A stretch of 64,000 nucleotides of DNA, from positions 62,001 to 126,000 of the forward strand of contig NZ_JAALCJ010000004.1 of the NCBI RefSeq assembly GCF_011078175.1. The letters run 5' to 3'. Below the pieces are notes generated by a model, which did no database searches, was not told the origin of the DNA, and saw only the letters and a list, made by a program, of their open reading frames with translations. Shown in pieces: positions 8,876 through 19,370 of the stretch. This DNA is from Enterobacter cloacae. GTDB taxonomy: Bacteria > Pseudomonadota > Gammaproteobacteria > Enterobacterales > Enterobacteriaceae. Position 1 is the stretch's first letter. Every line of letters begins with the position of its first letter. The position numbers and the translations under genes are program-made.

Positions 8876-9877
8876 ATGATTGATACACGCCTGCCTTTAA
8901 CTGATATTCACCGCCACCTCGACGGCAACATTCGTGCCCAAACCATTCTCGATCTTGGCCGCCAGTTCAATTTAACGCTTCCTGCCGAAACGCTTGACAC
9001 TCTGATCCCCCATGTCCAGGTCACGTCGAGCGAACCGGATCTGGTGAGTTTTCTGAGCAAGCTAGACTGGGGCGTGAAAATGCTGGCCTCGCTTGATGCC
9101 TGTCGCCGTGTCGCCTTTGAAAACATCGAAGATGCCGCGCGTAACGGCCTGCACTATGTCGAACTGCGTTTCTCGCCGGGCTATATGGCGATGACCCACC
9201 ATCTCCCCGTAGCGGGCGTGGTTGAAGCGGTCATTGAAGGCGTGCGTGAAGGCTGCAAAACTTTTGACGTTCAGGCGCGTTTGATCGGCATCATGAGCCG
9301 TACCTTCGGTGAAGCGGCCTGTCTTCAGGAGCTGGAAGCGTTACTTGCGCATCGCGACCAGATCACCGCCATCGATCTCGCCGGTGACGAGCTGGGTTTC
9401 CCGGGCAGCCTGTTCCTGTCTCATTTCAACCGTGCACGTGATGCAGGCTGGCATATTACCGTTCACGCGGGTGAAGCCGCGGGACCGGAAAGCATCTGGC
9501 AGGCCATTCGTGAGCTGGGTGCGGAACGTATTGGTCACGGCGTTAAGGCGATTGAAGATCGCGCGCTGATGGATTTCCTCGCCGAGCAACGTATTGGGAT
9601 CGAATCCTGCCTGACCTCCAATATTCAGACCAGCACAGTGGCATCGCTGGCCCACCATCCGCTGAAAACCTTCCTCGAACACGGTGTACTGGCTTCGCTG
9701 AATACCGACGATCCGGCTGTTCAGGGCGTGGATATTATTCACGAATACAACATCGCCGCACCGCAGGCCGGACTGAGCCGCGAGCAGATCCGTCAGGCGC
9801 AAATCAACGGGCTTGAAATCGCCTTCCTGACGCCAGATGAGAAACAGGCACTTCGGGATAAGGTTGCAACCGCGTAA
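8876..9877 (+). CDS. add: Adenosine deaminase
   Basis: Zinc hydrolase converting adenosine and deoxyadenosine to inosine forms in purine salvage; 333 residues. The metal ligands His12 and His14 (TDIHRHLDG), the catalytic HAGE motif ([10 protein letters not shown]) and the metal aspartate in NTDDPAV are present. It is monocistronic: malY precedes it and a REP element follows. The start ATG 8876 gives the conserved N-terminus [10 protein letters not shown]. Confidence 0.97.
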   Translation: MIDTRLPLTDIHRHLDGNIRAQTILDLGRQFNLTLPAETLDTLIPHVQVTSSEPDLVSFLSKLDWGVKMLASLDACRRVAFENIEDAARNGLHYVELRFSPGYMAMTHHLPVAGVVEAVIEGVREGCKTFDVQARLIGIMSRTFGEAACLQELEALLAHRDQITAIDLAGDELGFPGSLFLSHFNRARDAGWHITVHAGEAAGPESIWQAIRELGAERIGHGVKAIEDRALMDFLAEQRIGIESCLTSNIQTSTVASLAHHPLKTFLEHGVLASLNTDDPAVQGVDIIHEYNIAAPQAGLSREQIRQAQINGLEIAFLTPDEKQALRDKVATA

Positions 9878-9880
9878 ATG

Positions 9881-9916
9881 CGTAGCCGGGTGGCGGCTAC
9901 GCCTTACCCGGCCTAC
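9881..9916. repeat. REP element between add and ydgJ
   Basis: Imperfect palindrome with arms GTAGCCGGGT and ACCCGGCCTAC around GGCGGCTACGCCTT, the classic enterobacterial REP pattern, in the 54-base gap between two convergent genes. Confidence 0.85.
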
Positions 9917-9931
9917 AAAAGCGTCGTAAAC

Positions 9932-10972
9932 TTATGCCAGACAGAGCGTTGCGCGATGTTTGGCAGATTCGATCCCCAGCTCAATGAGTTCCATGATCTG
10001 GATTGCCTGGCTCGCCGGAACCGGGTTTTCACCTGAACCGTTCAGCGCGTCACGAATGGCGGCGTAATACGCCGGGTAATTCCCCGGCAGGGTCAACACC
10101 GTTTCCTCAACCCGTATCTCACCCTCCGCACGCGTCACCACTCCGTCCCGCATGTCGTAGCCCCAGTCCTCCTGCGGCAAGCGTTCGCCATTTTTGAGGC
10201 GCTCCTCCTGCGGATCCAGGCCGAACTTCACATAGCTGCCGCGCGCCGCGTGAATGATATAGCGCGCCGATTCCGCCGCCGCAAGCATTGTCCCGTGCAG
10301 CACAATGCGCCGCTGCGGATAACTCAAAATGGCATGGAAATAGTCGGTGGTCTGCGCCCCCGGCCTGAGCTGGGCTAAATCGACCGTCATGCTCACGGGC
10401 AGACCAAACAGATGGACTGCCTGATCGAGAAGATGCGGCGCTAAGTCATACCAGATGCCGCTGCCCGGACCCGCCTGCTCGCGCCAGCGATCTCGCACCT
10501 GCGGACGATAACGATCGAAATGCGACTCAAAAAAGGCAATCTCGCCGAGCGTGCCTTCGTTTATCAGCGCTTTGACCGTCAGGAAATCGCTATCCCAGCG
10601 TCGGTTGTGAAAGACCGACAATAACCGACCCAGGCTTCGCGCCAGCGCGTCCAGCTCGCGCGCCTGTGACAACGTCACGGTGAAGGGCTTATCGACAACG
10701 ACATGTTTGCCTGCCTCCAGCGCCGCTTTCGCCAGGGGGAAATGCGTGTCGTTAGGGGTGGGAATGACAATAAGGTCAATATTAGGATCATTAAACAGAT
10801 GCTTAGGCTCCTTTACCACCGGCACGGCAGGCCAGTCGGCGTGGACCTTGGTTTCATCGCTGCTTGTGATAGCAGCCAGTTCCATGCCCGGCGTGCCGGC
10901 AACCAGAGGTGCATGAAAGGTTTTACTTGCGTACCCGTAGCCAATAAGACCGACGCGGATGTTTTCACTCAT
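9932..10972 (-). CDS. ydgJ: Gfo/Idh/MocA-family oxidoreductase
   Basis: Predicted NAD(P)-dependent oxidoreductase of 346 residues with an N-terminal Rossmann fold (VGLIGYGYASKTF, about 6-18) and the EAGKHVVVDKPF motif carrying the family lysine. The second domain holds WYDLAPHLLDQ, typical of sugar or polyol dehydrogenase relatives. The substrate is unknown. The start at 10972 (MSENIRVG) matches E. coli; an upstream ATG at 11005 would add eleven residues without support. Confidence 0.92.
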   Translation of the reverse strand: MSENIRVGLIGYGYASKTFHAPLVAGTPGMELAAITSSDETKVHADWPAVPVVKEPKHLFNDPNIDLIVIPTPNDTHFPLAKAALEAGKHVVVDKPFTVTLSQARELDALARSLGRLLSVFHNRRWDSDFLTVKALINEGTLGEIAFFESHFDRYRPQVRDRWREQAGPGSGIWYDLAPHLLDQAVHLFGLPVSMTVDLAQLRPGAQTTDYFHAILSYPQRRIVLHGTMLAAAESARYIIHAARGSYVKFGLDPQEERLKNGERLPQEDWGYDMRDGVVTRAEGEIRVEETVLTLPGNYPAYYAAIRDALNGSGENPVPASQAIQIMELIELGIESAKHRATLCLA

Positions 10973-11198
10973 CGTATGCCCCCTCGCTGTGCGCTTATTT
11001 ATCACTGGCCTAGTGCTTAACGCACAGATTAATAATGTGCGCTGTAACGTAAAATAGCATCATATGGCCGTGTTTTTTGTTACCCCGCATTAAAGTGTGC
11101 ATATTTGCCCGGGAATCGTTCCCAAAACCCTTGCTCTGTCGAAAAGGGCGCTGTAACATTTGTAATCTGTATTTATGGATAAATTACAAACACAAATT

Positions 11199-11336
11199 AT
11201 GACGTCAATAATTAATCGAATCATTGAATTAGCGGGATGGATTGTCCTTGGAGTTTCGGTGGTGTTGCTCGGCATTGCCAGCCATATCGATAACTACCAA
11301 CCGCCGGAGCCTGTTACTGTCGCACAACAAAAGTAA
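11199..11336 (+). CDS. blr: Blr small inner-membrane division protein
   Basis: Tiny single-span membrane protein that in E. coli associates with the division machinery and affects beta-lactam tolerance. The 45-residue frame has one hydrophobic helix followed by SHIDNYQPPEP, the Blr signature. The first ATG (11199) gives MTSIINRIIELAGW. E. coli Blr begins at the equivalent of the Asn in INR, so this form is a few residues longer or starts at a non-ATG codon. No strong ribosome-binding site precedes the ATG. Position between ydgJ and cnu is as in E. coli. Confidence 0.85.
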   Translation: MTSIINRIIELAGWIVLGVSVVLLGIASHIDNYQPPEPVTVAQQK

Positions 11337-11565
11337 GCCGTAGCGTCATAAAGCGTGACACATTACGTCATGAAACGTATTGCCAGCCGTAATGAACGGG
11401 GTTACCCTTCTCTTCCAGGCATCAGCTGATGCCTGATTCTTCGCAAAGAAAACTCCTAATTTCGTCGCGTTACCCAAGTGGACAGTTTACGTCTTTATTA
11501 ATCCGTTTATTATTCAAACGCATTACCTTTATGGGTATTACCCTTTTATATGGAAACTTATTAAT

Positions 11566-11781
11566 ATGACAGTTCAGGACTATTTATTAAAATTTCGTAA
11601 GATCAATTCCCTTGAAAGCCTGGAAAAACTGTTTGACCATCTGAACTACACGCTGTCGGATAATCAGGACATCATTAATATGTACCGCGCTGCTGACCAT
11701 CGTCGCGCCGAGCTGGTTTCTGGCGGACGTCTGTTCAACGTGGGGGAAGTGCCTAAATCTGTATGGCGTTACGTTGTATAA
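11566..11781 (+). CDS. cnu: Cnu (YdgT), Hha-family nucleoid modulator
   Basis: Hha/YmoA-family protein of 71 residues that lacks a DNA-binding domain of its own and works by joining H-NS or StpA at silenced promoters; it also binds oriC in E. coli. The sequence is all-helical with the family core [14 protein letters not shown] at about 39-52, which carries the charged residues contacting H-NS. The 229-base space between blr and cnu is AT-rich and holds the promoter. Confidence 0.95.
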   Translation: MTVQDYLLKFRKINSLESLEKLFDHLNYTLSDNQDIINMYRAADHRRAELVSGGRLFNVGEVPKSVWRYVV

Positions 11782-11866
11782 GAAAGTAGCCTTCGGCGTG
11801 AAATGTTATATACTCTCCGCCCTGCAAATTTCTGTATAACATTTCGCGCAGACTATGGGAGAGCGT

Positions 11867-12307
11867 ATGACCGCATTGCCTGGAGAGAGAATTGGGGGCT
11901 GGTTAATCGCCCCGCTGGCATGGCTGCTGGTGGCATTATTAAGCGCTTCGCTGGCGCTGTTACTATACACCACCGCACTGGTTACGCCTCATGCTATCCA
12001 GACACTGATGTCGCAGAGTGCGCTCAATATTGCAACGTGGTTTGTGTCGTTCGTTTTCGCGATCGCGATGTGGTACTACACGCTGTGGCTGACTATCGCC
12101 TTCTTCAAACGCCGCAAAAGCGTGCCGAAACATTACATTATCTGGCTGCTGGTCTCCGTGCTGCTGGCCGTCAAAGCGTTCGCTTTCTCGCCAGTGTCTG
12201 ACGCGCTGGCGGTTCGCCAGTTACTGTTTCCGCTACTGGCGACGGCGCTTCTGGTGCCCTATTTCAAGCGTTCGACGCGCGTTAAGAAGACCTTCGTTAA
12301 CCCGTAA
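11867..12307 (+). CDS. ydgK: YdgK, DUF2569 membrane protein
   Basis: Inner-membrane protein with about four predicted helices and no known function. I choose ATG 11867 because GGGAGAG lies at the right distance before it; the in-frame ATG at 11855 has no ribosome-binding site. The central motif FFKRRKSVPKHYIIWLL (basic loop before a helix) is typical of DUF2569. It lies between cnu and the rsx operon. Confidence 0.85.
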   Translation: MTALPGERIGGWLIAPLAWLLVALLSASLALLLYTTALVTPHAIQTLMSQSALNIATWFVSFVFAIAMWYYTLWLTIAFFKRRKSVPKHYIIWLLVSVLLAVKAFAFSPVSDALAVRQLLFPLLATALLVPYFKRSTRVKKTFVNP

Positions 12308-12383
12308 TAACCTTACAGTTAACCTGTTGTGACCTGTTGTCGTTTATCCGATAATAGGCGGCTATTTTATTTCAGGCTCAATA

Positions 12384-12965
12384 ATGACCGATTACTTACT
12401 GCTCTTTGTCGGAACTGTGCTGGTTAATAACTTCGTACTGGTGAAGTTCCTTGGCCTGTGCCCGTTTATGGGTGTCTCCAAAAAACTGGAGACAGCTATG
12501 GGCATGGGGCTGGCGACCACCTTCGTGATGACGATGGCCTCCATTTGCGCGTGGCTGATTGATACCTGGATCCTAATCCCGCTCGACATGCTCTACCTGC
12601 GCACCTTGTCCTTTATTCTGGTCATTGCGGTTGTGGTGCAATTTACCGAGATGGTCGTGCGTAAAACCAGCCCTGCCCTGTATCGTCTGCTGGGCATTTT
12701 CCTGCCGCTCATCACCACCAACTGTGCGGTGCTGGGCGTGGCGCTGCTCAATATCAATCTTGGGCATAATTTTCTTCAATCGGCACTGTACGGTTTTTCA
12801 GCGGCGGTTGGTTTCTCTTTTGTTATGGTCCTGTTCGCGTCGATTCGCGAGCGTCTTGCGGCGGCGGATATACCCGCACCGTTTCGCGGTAACGCCATCG
12901 CCCTGGTGACCGCCGGTTTAATGTCTCTGGCCTTTATGGGCTTTAGTGGTCTGGTGAAGTTGTAA
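12384..12965 (+). CDS. rsxA: RsxA electron-transport complex subunit
   Basis: Six-helix inner-membrane subunit of the Rsx (Rnf-type) complex, which in E. coli drives reduction of the SoxR iron-sulfur centre and so switches off the superoxide response. At 193 residues it is full length, with the conserved segments [13 protein letters not shown] and [11 protein letters not shown], the latter carrying the Cys linked to the membrane-buried cluster in Rnf complexes. First gene of rsxABCDGE-nth; its stop overlaps the rsxB start by one base. Confidence 0.96.
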   Translation: MTDYLLLFVGTVLVNNFVLVKFLGLCPFMGVSKKLETAMGMGLATTFVMTMASICAWLIDTWILIPLDMLYLRTLSFILVIAVVVQFTEMVVRKTSPALYRLLGIFLPLITTNCAVLGVALLNINLGHNFLQSALYGFSAAVGFSFVMVLFASIRERLAAADIPAPFRGNAIALVTAGLMSLAFMGFSGLVKL

Positions 12966-13543
12966 TGAGTGCTATCTGGATTGCCGTCGCGTCCATCAGC
13001 GTACTGGGACTCGTCTTTGGCATCATTCTGGGTTATGCCTCCCGCCGTTTTGCGGTGGAGGACGATCCGGTTGTTGAAAAAATTGATGAACTTTTACCGC
13101 AGAGCCAGTGTGGGCAGTGCGGATACCCTGGCTGCCGCCCTTACGCTGAGGCGGTGGGCGTGCAGGGAGAGAAGATCAACCGCTGCGCGCCGGGCGGCGA
13201 AGCGGTCATGCTTAAAATAGCTGCCCTGCTTAACGTCGATCCGCAGCCTGTCGACGGCGATGAACAGGCCCAGGAGCCCATTCGTGCCCTTGCCGTTATT
13301 GACGAAGCCAACTGCATTGGCTGCACCAAATGTATTCAGGCGTGTCCTGTTGACGCCATTGTGGGCGCAACGCGCGCGATGCACACCGTTGTGGCGGATC
13401 TGTGCACCGGCTGTAATCTCTGCGTGGCACCCTGCCCGACGCAGTGTATAGAACTACGCCCGGTTGAAACGACTACCGAAAACTGGAAGTGGGACCTTCA
13501 GACCATTCCGGTTCGCAATATTCCTGTGGAACAACATGCTTAA
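12965..13543 (+). CDS. rsxB: RsxB iron-sulfur subunit
   Basis: Ferredoxin-like subunit of the Rsx complex, 192 residues. An N-terminal helix anchors it. The CGQCGYPGC motif with a further cysteine (RCAPGG) holds one 4Fe-4S cluster, and two C-terminal ferredoxin motifs, [12 protein letters not shown] and [12 protein letters not shown], hold two more. It passes electrons to the membrane subunits. It overlaps rsxC by eight bases. Confidence 0.96.
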   Translation: MSAIWIAVASISVLGLVFGIILGYASRRFAVEDDPVVEKIDELLPQSQCGQCGYPGCRPYAEAVGVQGEKINRCAPGGEAVMLKIAALLNVDPQPVDGDEQAQEPIRALAVIDEANCIGCTKCIQACPVDAIVGATRAMHTVVADLCTGCNLCVAPCPTQCIELRPVETTTENWKWDLQTIPVRNIPVEQHA

Positions 13544-15752
13544 GTTATTTTCTGCTTTCAGAAAAGATAAGATCTGGGATTTTGATGGCGGCATTCATCC
13601 GCCTGAGATGAAATCACAGTCTAACGGCACACCGCTGCGCCAAATCCCGCTGGCAACCCGTTACGTTATGCCTCTGAAACAGCATATCGGCGCGGAAGGT
13701 GAACTGTGCGTGAAAGAAGGCGATAGCGTTCTTCGCGGCCAGCCGCTGACCTTTGGTCGCGGACGGATGTTGCCGATACATGCCCCGACTTCCGGCAAGG
13801 TGGTGGCTATTGCCCCCCATACCGTTGCCCACCCGTCTGCGTTGTCTGAGCTGAGCGTGATCGTTGAAGCCGATGGCGAAGACCGTTGGATCGATCGTGA
13901 CGGCTGGAGCGACTACTCTTCCCGCAGCCGAGAAGCGCTGATTGAACGCATTCATCAGTTCGGCGTGGCGGGTCTGGGGGGCGCTGGCTTCCCGACCGGC
14001 GCCAAGCTACACGGCGGTGGTGATAAAATCGACACGCTGATAATCAACGCAGCCGAGTGCGAACCGTACATCACCGCCGATGATCGTCTGATGCAGGACT
14101 GTGCCGCGCAGGTGGTGGAAGGTATTCGCATCCTTGCGCATATTCTGCAACCCCGTGAAGTGCTGATCGGTATTGAGGACAATAAACCGCAGGCTATTTC
14201 CATGCTGCGTGCGGTTCTGGCGGATAGCCATGATATCGCCTTACGCGTGATCCCCACCAAATACCCGTCCGGCGGTGCAAAGCAGCTGACGCAGATCCTG
14301 ACCGGAAAACAGGTCCCTCACGGGGGCCGTTCATCCGACATCGGCGTGCTGATGCAAAACGTGGGTACCGCTTACGCGGTGAAACGTGCGGTGATTGACG
14401 GTGAGCCATTGACCGAACGTGTCGTCACGCTGACCGGCGAGTCCGTCTCCCGTCCCGGTAACGTCTGGGCACGTCTGGGTACGCCGGTACGTCATCTGCT
14501 TGAACAGGCGGACTTCTGCCCGGGAAGCGATCAGATGGTCATTATGGGCGGCCCGTTGATGGGCTTTACCCTGCCGTGGCTCGACGTGCCGGTAGTGAAG
14601 ATTACCAACTGCCTGCTGGCCCCTTCCCCATCGGAGATGGGCGAAACACAGGAAGAGAAAGGCTGCATCCGCTGTAGCGCCTGCGCGGACGCGTGCCCGG
14701 CAGATTTGCTGCCGCAGCAGTTGTACTGGTACAGCAAAGGCCAGCTGCACGATAAAGCACAGGCGCATAACCTGGCTGACTGCATTGAATGCGGTGCCTG
14801 CGCCTGGGTCTGCCCAAGCAATATTCCGCTGGTGCAGTATTTCCGTCAGGAGAAAGCCGAAATTTACGCCATCTCCATGGAAGAAAAACGTGCCGCTGAA
14901 GCGAAGGCCCGCTTTGAAGCGCGCCAGGCGCGACTGGAGCGCGAAAAACAAGCCCGTCAGGAACGTCATAAGCAGGCTGCGGTACAGCCTGCGGCGAAAG
15001 ATCAGGATGCCATTAACGCCGCCCTGGCCCGCGTGCGCGAGAAAAAAGCCACTGCCGCCCAGGCGGTAGCGATCGTGGCGGGACAGAAGCCGGACAACAG
15101 CGAAGCGATTGCGGCTCGCGAAGCGCGTAAAGCCGAAGCGCGCGCGCGTCAGGTGGAGAAAGCGCAAAACGCTAAACCGGAAGCCGACATCGATCCGCGT
15201 AAAGCGGCCGTTGAAGCGGCCATCGCCCGCGCTAAAGCGCGTAAAGCCGCGCAGAGTCAGCCTGCCGAAGAGAGTGAAGCGCCTGTCGACCCGCGTAAAG
15301 CCGCCGTTGACGCGGCCATCGCCCGCGCCAAAGCGCGTAAAGCCGCGCAGAGTCAGCCTGCCGAAGAGAGTGAAGCGCCTGCCGACCCGCGTAAAGCCGC
15401 CGTTGACGCGGCCATCGCCCGCGCCAAAGCGCGTAAAGCAGCGCAGAGTCAGTCTGCCGAAGAGAGTGAAGCGCCTGTCGACCCGCGTAAAGCCGCCGTT
15501 GACGCGGCCATCGCCCGCGCCAAAGCGCGTAAAGCAGCGCAGAGTCAGTCTGCCGAAGAGAGTGAAGCGCCTGTCGACCCGCGTAAAGCCGCCGTTGAAG
15601 CGGCCATCGCCCGCGCTAAAGCACGAAAAGCGGCGCAGCAGGATGAACTGCCTGCGGCCGCTAACGATGACCCACGCAAAGCCGCAGTCGCCGCCGCGAT
15701 TGCGCGCGTTCAGGCAAAGAAAGCCGCGCAGCAAGCCGTTAACGAGGATTAA
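13536..15752 (+). CDS. rsxC: RsxC, NADH-side subunit with tandem repeats
   Basis: Large subunit (738 residues) that takes electrons from NADH via FMN. The N-terminal FMN/NADH part includes [16 protein letters not shown], and two ferredoxin motifs follow ([12 protein letters not shown] and [12 protein letters not shown], about residues 377-430). The C-terminal third is a basic, alanine-rich, coiled-coil-prone tail built of 32-residue repeats beginning DPRKAAV. I start at ATG 13536 ([14 protein letters not shown]) inside the end of rsxB; the frame is open further upstream but conservation begins here. Confidence 0.95.
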   Translation: MLKLFSAFRKDKIWDFDGGIHPPEMKSQSNGTPLRQIPLATRYVMPLKQHIGAEGELCVKEGDSVLRGQPLTFGRGRMLPIHAPTSGKVVAIAPHTVAHPSALSELSVIVEADGEDRWIDRDGWSDYSSRSREALIERIHQFGVAGLGGAGFPTGAKLHGGGDKIDTLIINAAECEPYITADDRLMQDCAAQVVEGIRILAHILQPREVLIGIEDNKPQAISMLRAVLADSHDIALRVIPTKYPSGGAKQLTQILTGKQVPHGGRSSDIGVLMQNVGTAYAVKRAVIDGEPLTERVVTLTGESVSRPGNVWARLGTPVRHLLEQADFCPGSDQMVIMGGPLMGFTLPWLDVPVVKITNCLLAPSPSEMGETQEEKGCIRCSACADACPADLLPQQLYWYSKGQLHDKAQAHNLADCIECGACAWVCPSNIPLVQYFRQEKAEIYAISMEEKRAAEAKARFEARQARLEREKQARQERHKQAAVQPAAKDQDAINAALARVREKKATAAQAVAIVAGQKPDNSEAIAAREARKAEARARQVEKAQNAKPEADIDPRKAAVEAAIARAKARKAAQSQPAEESEAPVDPRKAAVDAAIARAKARKAAQSQPAEESEAPADPRKAAVDAAIARAKARKAAQSQSAEESEAPVDPRKAAVDAAIARAKARKAAQSQSAEESEAPVDPRKAAVEAAIARAKARKAAQQDELPAAANDDPRKAAVAAAIARVQAKKAAQQAVNED
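15192..15740 (+). repeat. 96-bp tandem repeats in rsxC
   Basis: Units start at 15192, 15288, 15384, 15480 and 15576 (period 96 bp, 32 codons), with a shorter fifth unit and a diverged sixth from 15669. Units two to four are almost identical at DNA level, suggesting recent duplication or gene conversion. Each encodes [20 protein letters not shown] plus an acidic linker. Confidence 0.95.
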
Positions 15753-16805
15753 ATGGTTTTCAGAATTGCAAGTTCCCCCTACACCCATAATCAGCGCCAG
15801 ACATCGCGCATTATGATGCTGGTTTGCCTGGCCGCGCTGCCAGGTATTGCCGTACAGTGCTGGTTTTTTGGCTGGGGTACGCTTTTCCAGTTAGTTCTGG
15901 GTTGCGCCAGTGCCGTCGCAGCGGAAGCAGCGATCCTGAAGCTGCGCAAAATGGAAGTGACTCGCATCCTCAGCGATAACTCCGCCCTGCTGACCGGCCT
16001 GCTGCTGGCCATCAGCATTCCCCCGTTCGCCCCGTGGTGGATGGTGGTATTGGGCACGGTGTTTGCGGTGATCATCGCCAAGCAGCTGTACGGTGGGCTG
16101 GGCCATAACCCGTTTAACCCGGCGATGATTGGCTACGTGGTGCTGCTGATCTCCTTCCCGGTACAGATGACCAGCTGGCTACCGCCGCATGAGATCGCCG
16201 CCACCGTGCCCGGCTTCATGGATGCCCTGCACGTTATCTTTACCGGCCACACCGTGCTGGGCGCGGATATGAACACGCTTCGCATGGGGGTGGATGGCAT
16301 CAGCCAGGCGACCCCGCTCGATACTTTCAAAACATCCCTGCGTGCCGGACACAGCGTGGAGCAGGTGATGAAATCGTCTATTTACAACGGTGTACTGGCT
16401 GGCGCTGGCTGGCAGTGGGTCAATCTGGCCTATCTCCTTGGCGGCGCGTTCCTTCTGCAACAGAAGGCGATCCGCTGGCACATTCCGGTGAGCTTTCTGG
16501 TGACGCTGGCCGTTTGCTCGACGCTCGGCTGGGTCATTTCACCTGAGTCACTGGCCAGCCCGCAGCTCCATCTGCTCTCCGGCGCGACCATGCTCGGGGC
16601 ATTCTTCATTCTGACCGATCCGGTCACCGCCTCTACCACCAACCGAGGACGTCTGATTTTCGGCGCTCTGGCAGGCCTGCTGGTCTGGCTTATTCGCAGT
16701 TTTGGCGGTTATCCCGACGGGGTGGCGTTTGCCGTGCTGCTGGCTAACATCACCGTTCCGCTCATCGACTACTACACGCGTCCTCGCGTCTACGGTCATC
16801 GCTAA
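15753..16805 (+). CDS. rsxD: RsxD membrane subunit with covalent FMN
   Basis: NqrB/RnfD-family integral membrane subunit of 350 residues. The threonine that carries covalently bound FMN is Thr187 in [11 protein letters not shown]. About nine hydrophobic segments are visible, and [20 protein letters not shown] lies in the C-terminal half. The start follows the rsxC stop directly, indicating translational coupling. Confidence 0.96.
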   Translation: MVFRIASSPYTHNQRQTSRIMMLVCLAALPGIAVQCWFFGWGTLFQLVLGCASAVAAEAAILKLRKMEVTRILSDNSALLTGLLLAISIPPFAPWWMVVLGTVFAVIIAKQLYGGLGHNPFNPAMIGYVVLLISFPVQMTSWLPPHEIAATVPGFMDALHVIFTGHTVLGADMNTLRMGVDGISQATPLDTFKTSLRAGHSVEQVMKSSIYNGVLAGAGWQWVNLAYLLGGAFLLQQKAIRWHIPVSFLVTLAVCSTLGWVISPESLASPQLHLLSGATMLGAFFILTDPVTASTTNRGRLIFGALAGLLVWLIRSFGGYPDGVAFAVLLANITVPLIDYYTRPRVYGHR

Positions 16806-16815
16806 GGGTCACGCC

Positions 16816-17436
16816 ATGCTTAAGACAATGCAAAAACACGGCGTCACGCTGGCGATTTTCGCCGCCGCCCTCACCGGGCTGACCGCGCTGGTAAATGAAC
16901 TGACGAAAACCACCATTGAAGAGCAGGCAATGAAGCAGCAAAAGGCGCTGTTCGATCAGGTGATCCCATCAGACTTCTACGATAATGACCTGCAAAAAAG
17001 CTGCTTTGTCGTGCAGGCTCCGCAGCTCGGTAAAGGCTCCCATCGCGTTTATATTGCCCGCAAGGGCGATAATCCCGTGGGCGCCGTCATGGAATCCACC
17101 GCGCCGGACGGTTACTCTGGCGCCATTCAACTGCTGGTGGGTAGCGATTTTTCCGGTACCGTGCTGGGCACTCGCGTGACGGAGCATCACGAAACGCCGG
17201 GCCTTGGCGACAAAATTGAAACGCGCTTAAGCGACTGGATATTACACTTTGCCGGGAAGATGATTCATGGCGAGGACGATCCCGCTTTCGCAGTGAAAAA
17301 AGATGGCGGCGAATTTGATCAGTTCACCGGCGCCACGATTACACCCCGCGCAGTAGTCAACGCCGTCAAACGCGCCGGGCTGTATGCCGAAACGCTGCCC
17401 GCGCAAATCAATCACCTTTCTACCTGTGAGGAGTGA
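16816..17436 (+). CDS. rsxG: RsxG, covalent-FMN subunit
   Basis: RnfG/NqrC-family subunit of 206 residues with one N-terminal helix and a periplasmic FMN domain. The flavinylation motif is [14 protein letters not shown] near residue 175, where the second threonine is modified by the ApbE flavin transferase in this family. I start at ATG 16816 ([15 protein letters not shown]) rather than at in-frame codons that lie inside rsxD. It ends two bases before the rsxE start. Confidence 0.95.
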   Translation: MLKTMQKHGVTLAIFAAALTGLTALVNELTKTTIEEQAMKQQKALFDQVIPSDFYDNDLQKSCFVVQAPQLGKGSHRVYIARKGDNPVGAVMESTAPDGYSGAIQLLVGSDFSGTVLGTRVTEHHETPGLGDKIETRLSDWILHFAGKMIHGEDDPAFAVKKDGGEFDQFTGATITPRAVVNAVKRAGLYAETLPAQINHLSTCEE

Positions 17437-17438
17437 TC

Positions 17439-18125
17439 ATGAGCCAGGTTAAAGAGGTTATTGTCCAGGGTCTCTGGAAGAACAACTCGGCACTGGTACA
17501 GCTGTTGGGACTGTGTCCGCTGCTGGCGGTGACGTCTACCGCCACCAATGCGCTGGGGCTGGGGCTGGCGACCACGCTGGTACTCACCCTGACCAATTTC
17601 TCCATTTCTGTTTTGCGCCGCTGGACGCCGTCGGAAATCCGTATTCCGATCTATGTCATGATCATTGCGTCGGTGGTCAGCGTGGTGCAAATGCTGATCA
17701 ATGCCTACGCATTTGGCCTGTACCAGTCGCTCGGGATCTTCATTCCGCTTATCGTGACTAACTGTATTGTCGTGGGCCGTGCTGAAGCCTTCGCGGTGAA
17801 AAACAATCCGGCCATATCCGCGCTGGATGGGTTTTCCATCGGCATGGGCGCGACTGCCGCGATGTTTGTTCTCAGCTCTCTGCGTGAAATGTTGGGCAAC
17901 GGTACGCTCTTCGACGGTGCGGACGCGCTGCTTGGCGGCTGGGCGAAGTCGCTGCGTATTGAGGTTTTCCATACGGACACCCCGTTCCTGCTCGCCATGC
18001 TACCGCCAGGCGCCTTCATTGGCCTTGGGATGATGCTGGCATTAAAATACCTGATTGATGAAAAACGTAAACGCCGCGCCGCTGAACGCAGCGTGCAGGA
18101 AGGGATCCCAGAGAAAGTAGTATGA
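17439..18125 (+). CDS. rsxE: RsxE membrane subunit
   Basis: RnfE/NqrD-family six-helix subunit paralogous to RsxA (228 residues). The paired motif [19 protein letters not shown] near the N-terminus and [15 protein letters not shown] near the middle mirror those of RsxA. ATG 17439 ([13 protein letters not shown]) is preceded by GTGAGGAG, an excellent ribosome-binding site; a GTG two codons earlier is less likely. The stop overlaps the nth start (ATGA). Confidence 0.96.
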   Translation: MSQVKEVIVQGLWKNNSALVQLLGLCPLLAVTSTATNALGLGLATTLVLTLTNFSISVLRRWTPSEIRIPIYVMIIASVVSVVQMLINAYAFGLYQSLGIFIPLIVTNCIVVGRAEAFAVKNNPAISALDGFSIGMGATAAMFVLSSLREMLGNGTLFDGADALLGGWAKSLRIEVFHTDTPFLLAMLPPGAFIGLGMMLALKYLIDEKRKRRAAERSVQEGIPEKVV

Positions 18126-18757
18126 ATAAAGAGAAACGCATTGCGATCCTGACGCGCCTGCGCGACGAGAATCCTCATCCAACGACAGAGCTGAATTTTA
18201 ATTCGCCGTTTGAACTGTTGATCGCGGTGCTGCTCTCTGCGCAGGCGACGGACGTGAGCGTAAATAAAGCCACGGCCCTGCTCTACCCCGTCGCCAGTAC
18301 ACCGCAGGCCATGCTGGAGCTGGGCGTTGAAGGGGTGAAATCCTATATCAAGACCATCGGCCTGTTTAACAGTAAGGCCGAAAACGTCATTAAGACCTGC
18401 CGTATCCTGCTGGAACAACACGGCGGTGAAGTCCCGGAGGATCGGGCTGCGCTGGAAGCGTTGCCGGGCGTCGGGCGTAAAACGGCAAATGTGGTGCTGA
18501 ACACAGCGTTTGGCTGGCCGACGATCGCTGTGGATACCCATATCTTCCGCGTCTCTAACCGCACCAGGTTTGCGCCGGGTAAGAACGTGGAAGAGGTCGA
18601 AGAGAAGCTGTTGAAAGTGGTTCCAGCGGAATTTAAGGTGGACTGCCACCACTGGCTTATCCTTCACGGGCGCTATACCTGTATTGCGCGTAAACCACGC
18701 TGCGGTTCCTGCATTATCGAAGATCTCTGCGAATACAAAGAAAAAGTCTATCCCTGA
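18122..18757 (+). CDS. nth: Endonuclease III
   Basis: Bifunctional DNA glycosylase/AP lyase that removes oxidised pyrimidines. All key residues are present: Lys120 in [12 protein letters not shown] (helix-hairpin-helix), Asp138 in VDTHIFRV, and the 4Fe-4S ligands Cys187, Cys194, Cys197 and Cys203. It overlaps rsxE by four bases and is the last gene of the rsx operon, so DNA repair is co-expressed with the SoxR-reducing complex. Confidence 0.98.
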   Translation: MNKEKRIAILTRLRDENPHPTTELNFNSPFELLIAVLLSAQATDVSVNKATALLYPVASTPQAMLELGVEGVKSYIKTIGLFNSKAENVIKTCRILLEQHGGEVPEDRAALEALPGVGRKTANVVLNTAFGWPTIAVDTHIFRVSNRTRFAPGKNVEEVEEKLLKVVPAEFKVDCHHWLILHGRYTCIARKPRCGSCIIEDLCEYKEKVYP

Positions 18758-19370
18758 GCGTAAACCACCTTACTTCGTATCTGTTCAAGCCCTTAAAATT
18801 AACAAGGGCTCTGATATTTTCCCGATTGACCATAAATTACCCTATTGTTCTCGTGGACGCATTGGTGGTTCTTCGGTCATTTAACACTCAAACAGGTTAA
18901 TAGTTTTTTCATCACCAAAAATTTCTATACATCTGTGATCGCGATCACTCTGATAACCTGATGTTGGATTTTTGTTGTCAAAACCCGCCCAACCCCTTTG
19001 TCAGACAAGATTTCATCGATTCCACACCGCACATAAGACCAGTCATTTTTCAGAATATGGGCTATATCACTGCCATTCACCCAAAATAGCAGAACATATC
19101 GCCATACAGCCATTAAACAGGGTCGATTACAGTGAAAAAAACCATCAATTTTGAACGGATGAGATTTAACGCTGTATAACATTTGCATGAACCGATGATT
19201 ATACCGCCAGAGTTATATGTAACAGATTATTACAAACGTATTGCCAGATGGGGCTGGATAGTGAACATTACCCGCCGTTTCCCCTCCCAATATAACTATA
19301 AAGCGGATGGACTACGGTCATCACGCTATGAACACCCCCGTTAATATGGGATGTAAAAAAAGAGGTATAT
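18758..19370. other. Long nth-dtpA intergenic region
   Basis: 613 bases without a convincing gene. A weak hairpin after nth (AGCCCTT 18788-18794 with 18804-18810) may end the rsx operon transcript. The remainder is AT-rich and must hold the dtpA promoter. An 87-codon minus-strand frame (18925-19188) has no ribosome-binding site or family resemblance, and I do not call it. Confidence 0.6.

Noticed and set aside
13614..15788. Long frames antisense to rsxC, including one of 485 codons
   Set aside because: They mirror the GC-rich repetitive rsxC coding strand; the real gene on the plus strand has Fe-S motifs and operon context.
18925..19188. 87-codon minus-strand frame between nth and dtpA
   Set aside because: No ribosome-binding site, no recognisable domain, and unusual residue use; more likely part of the dtpA upstream region.
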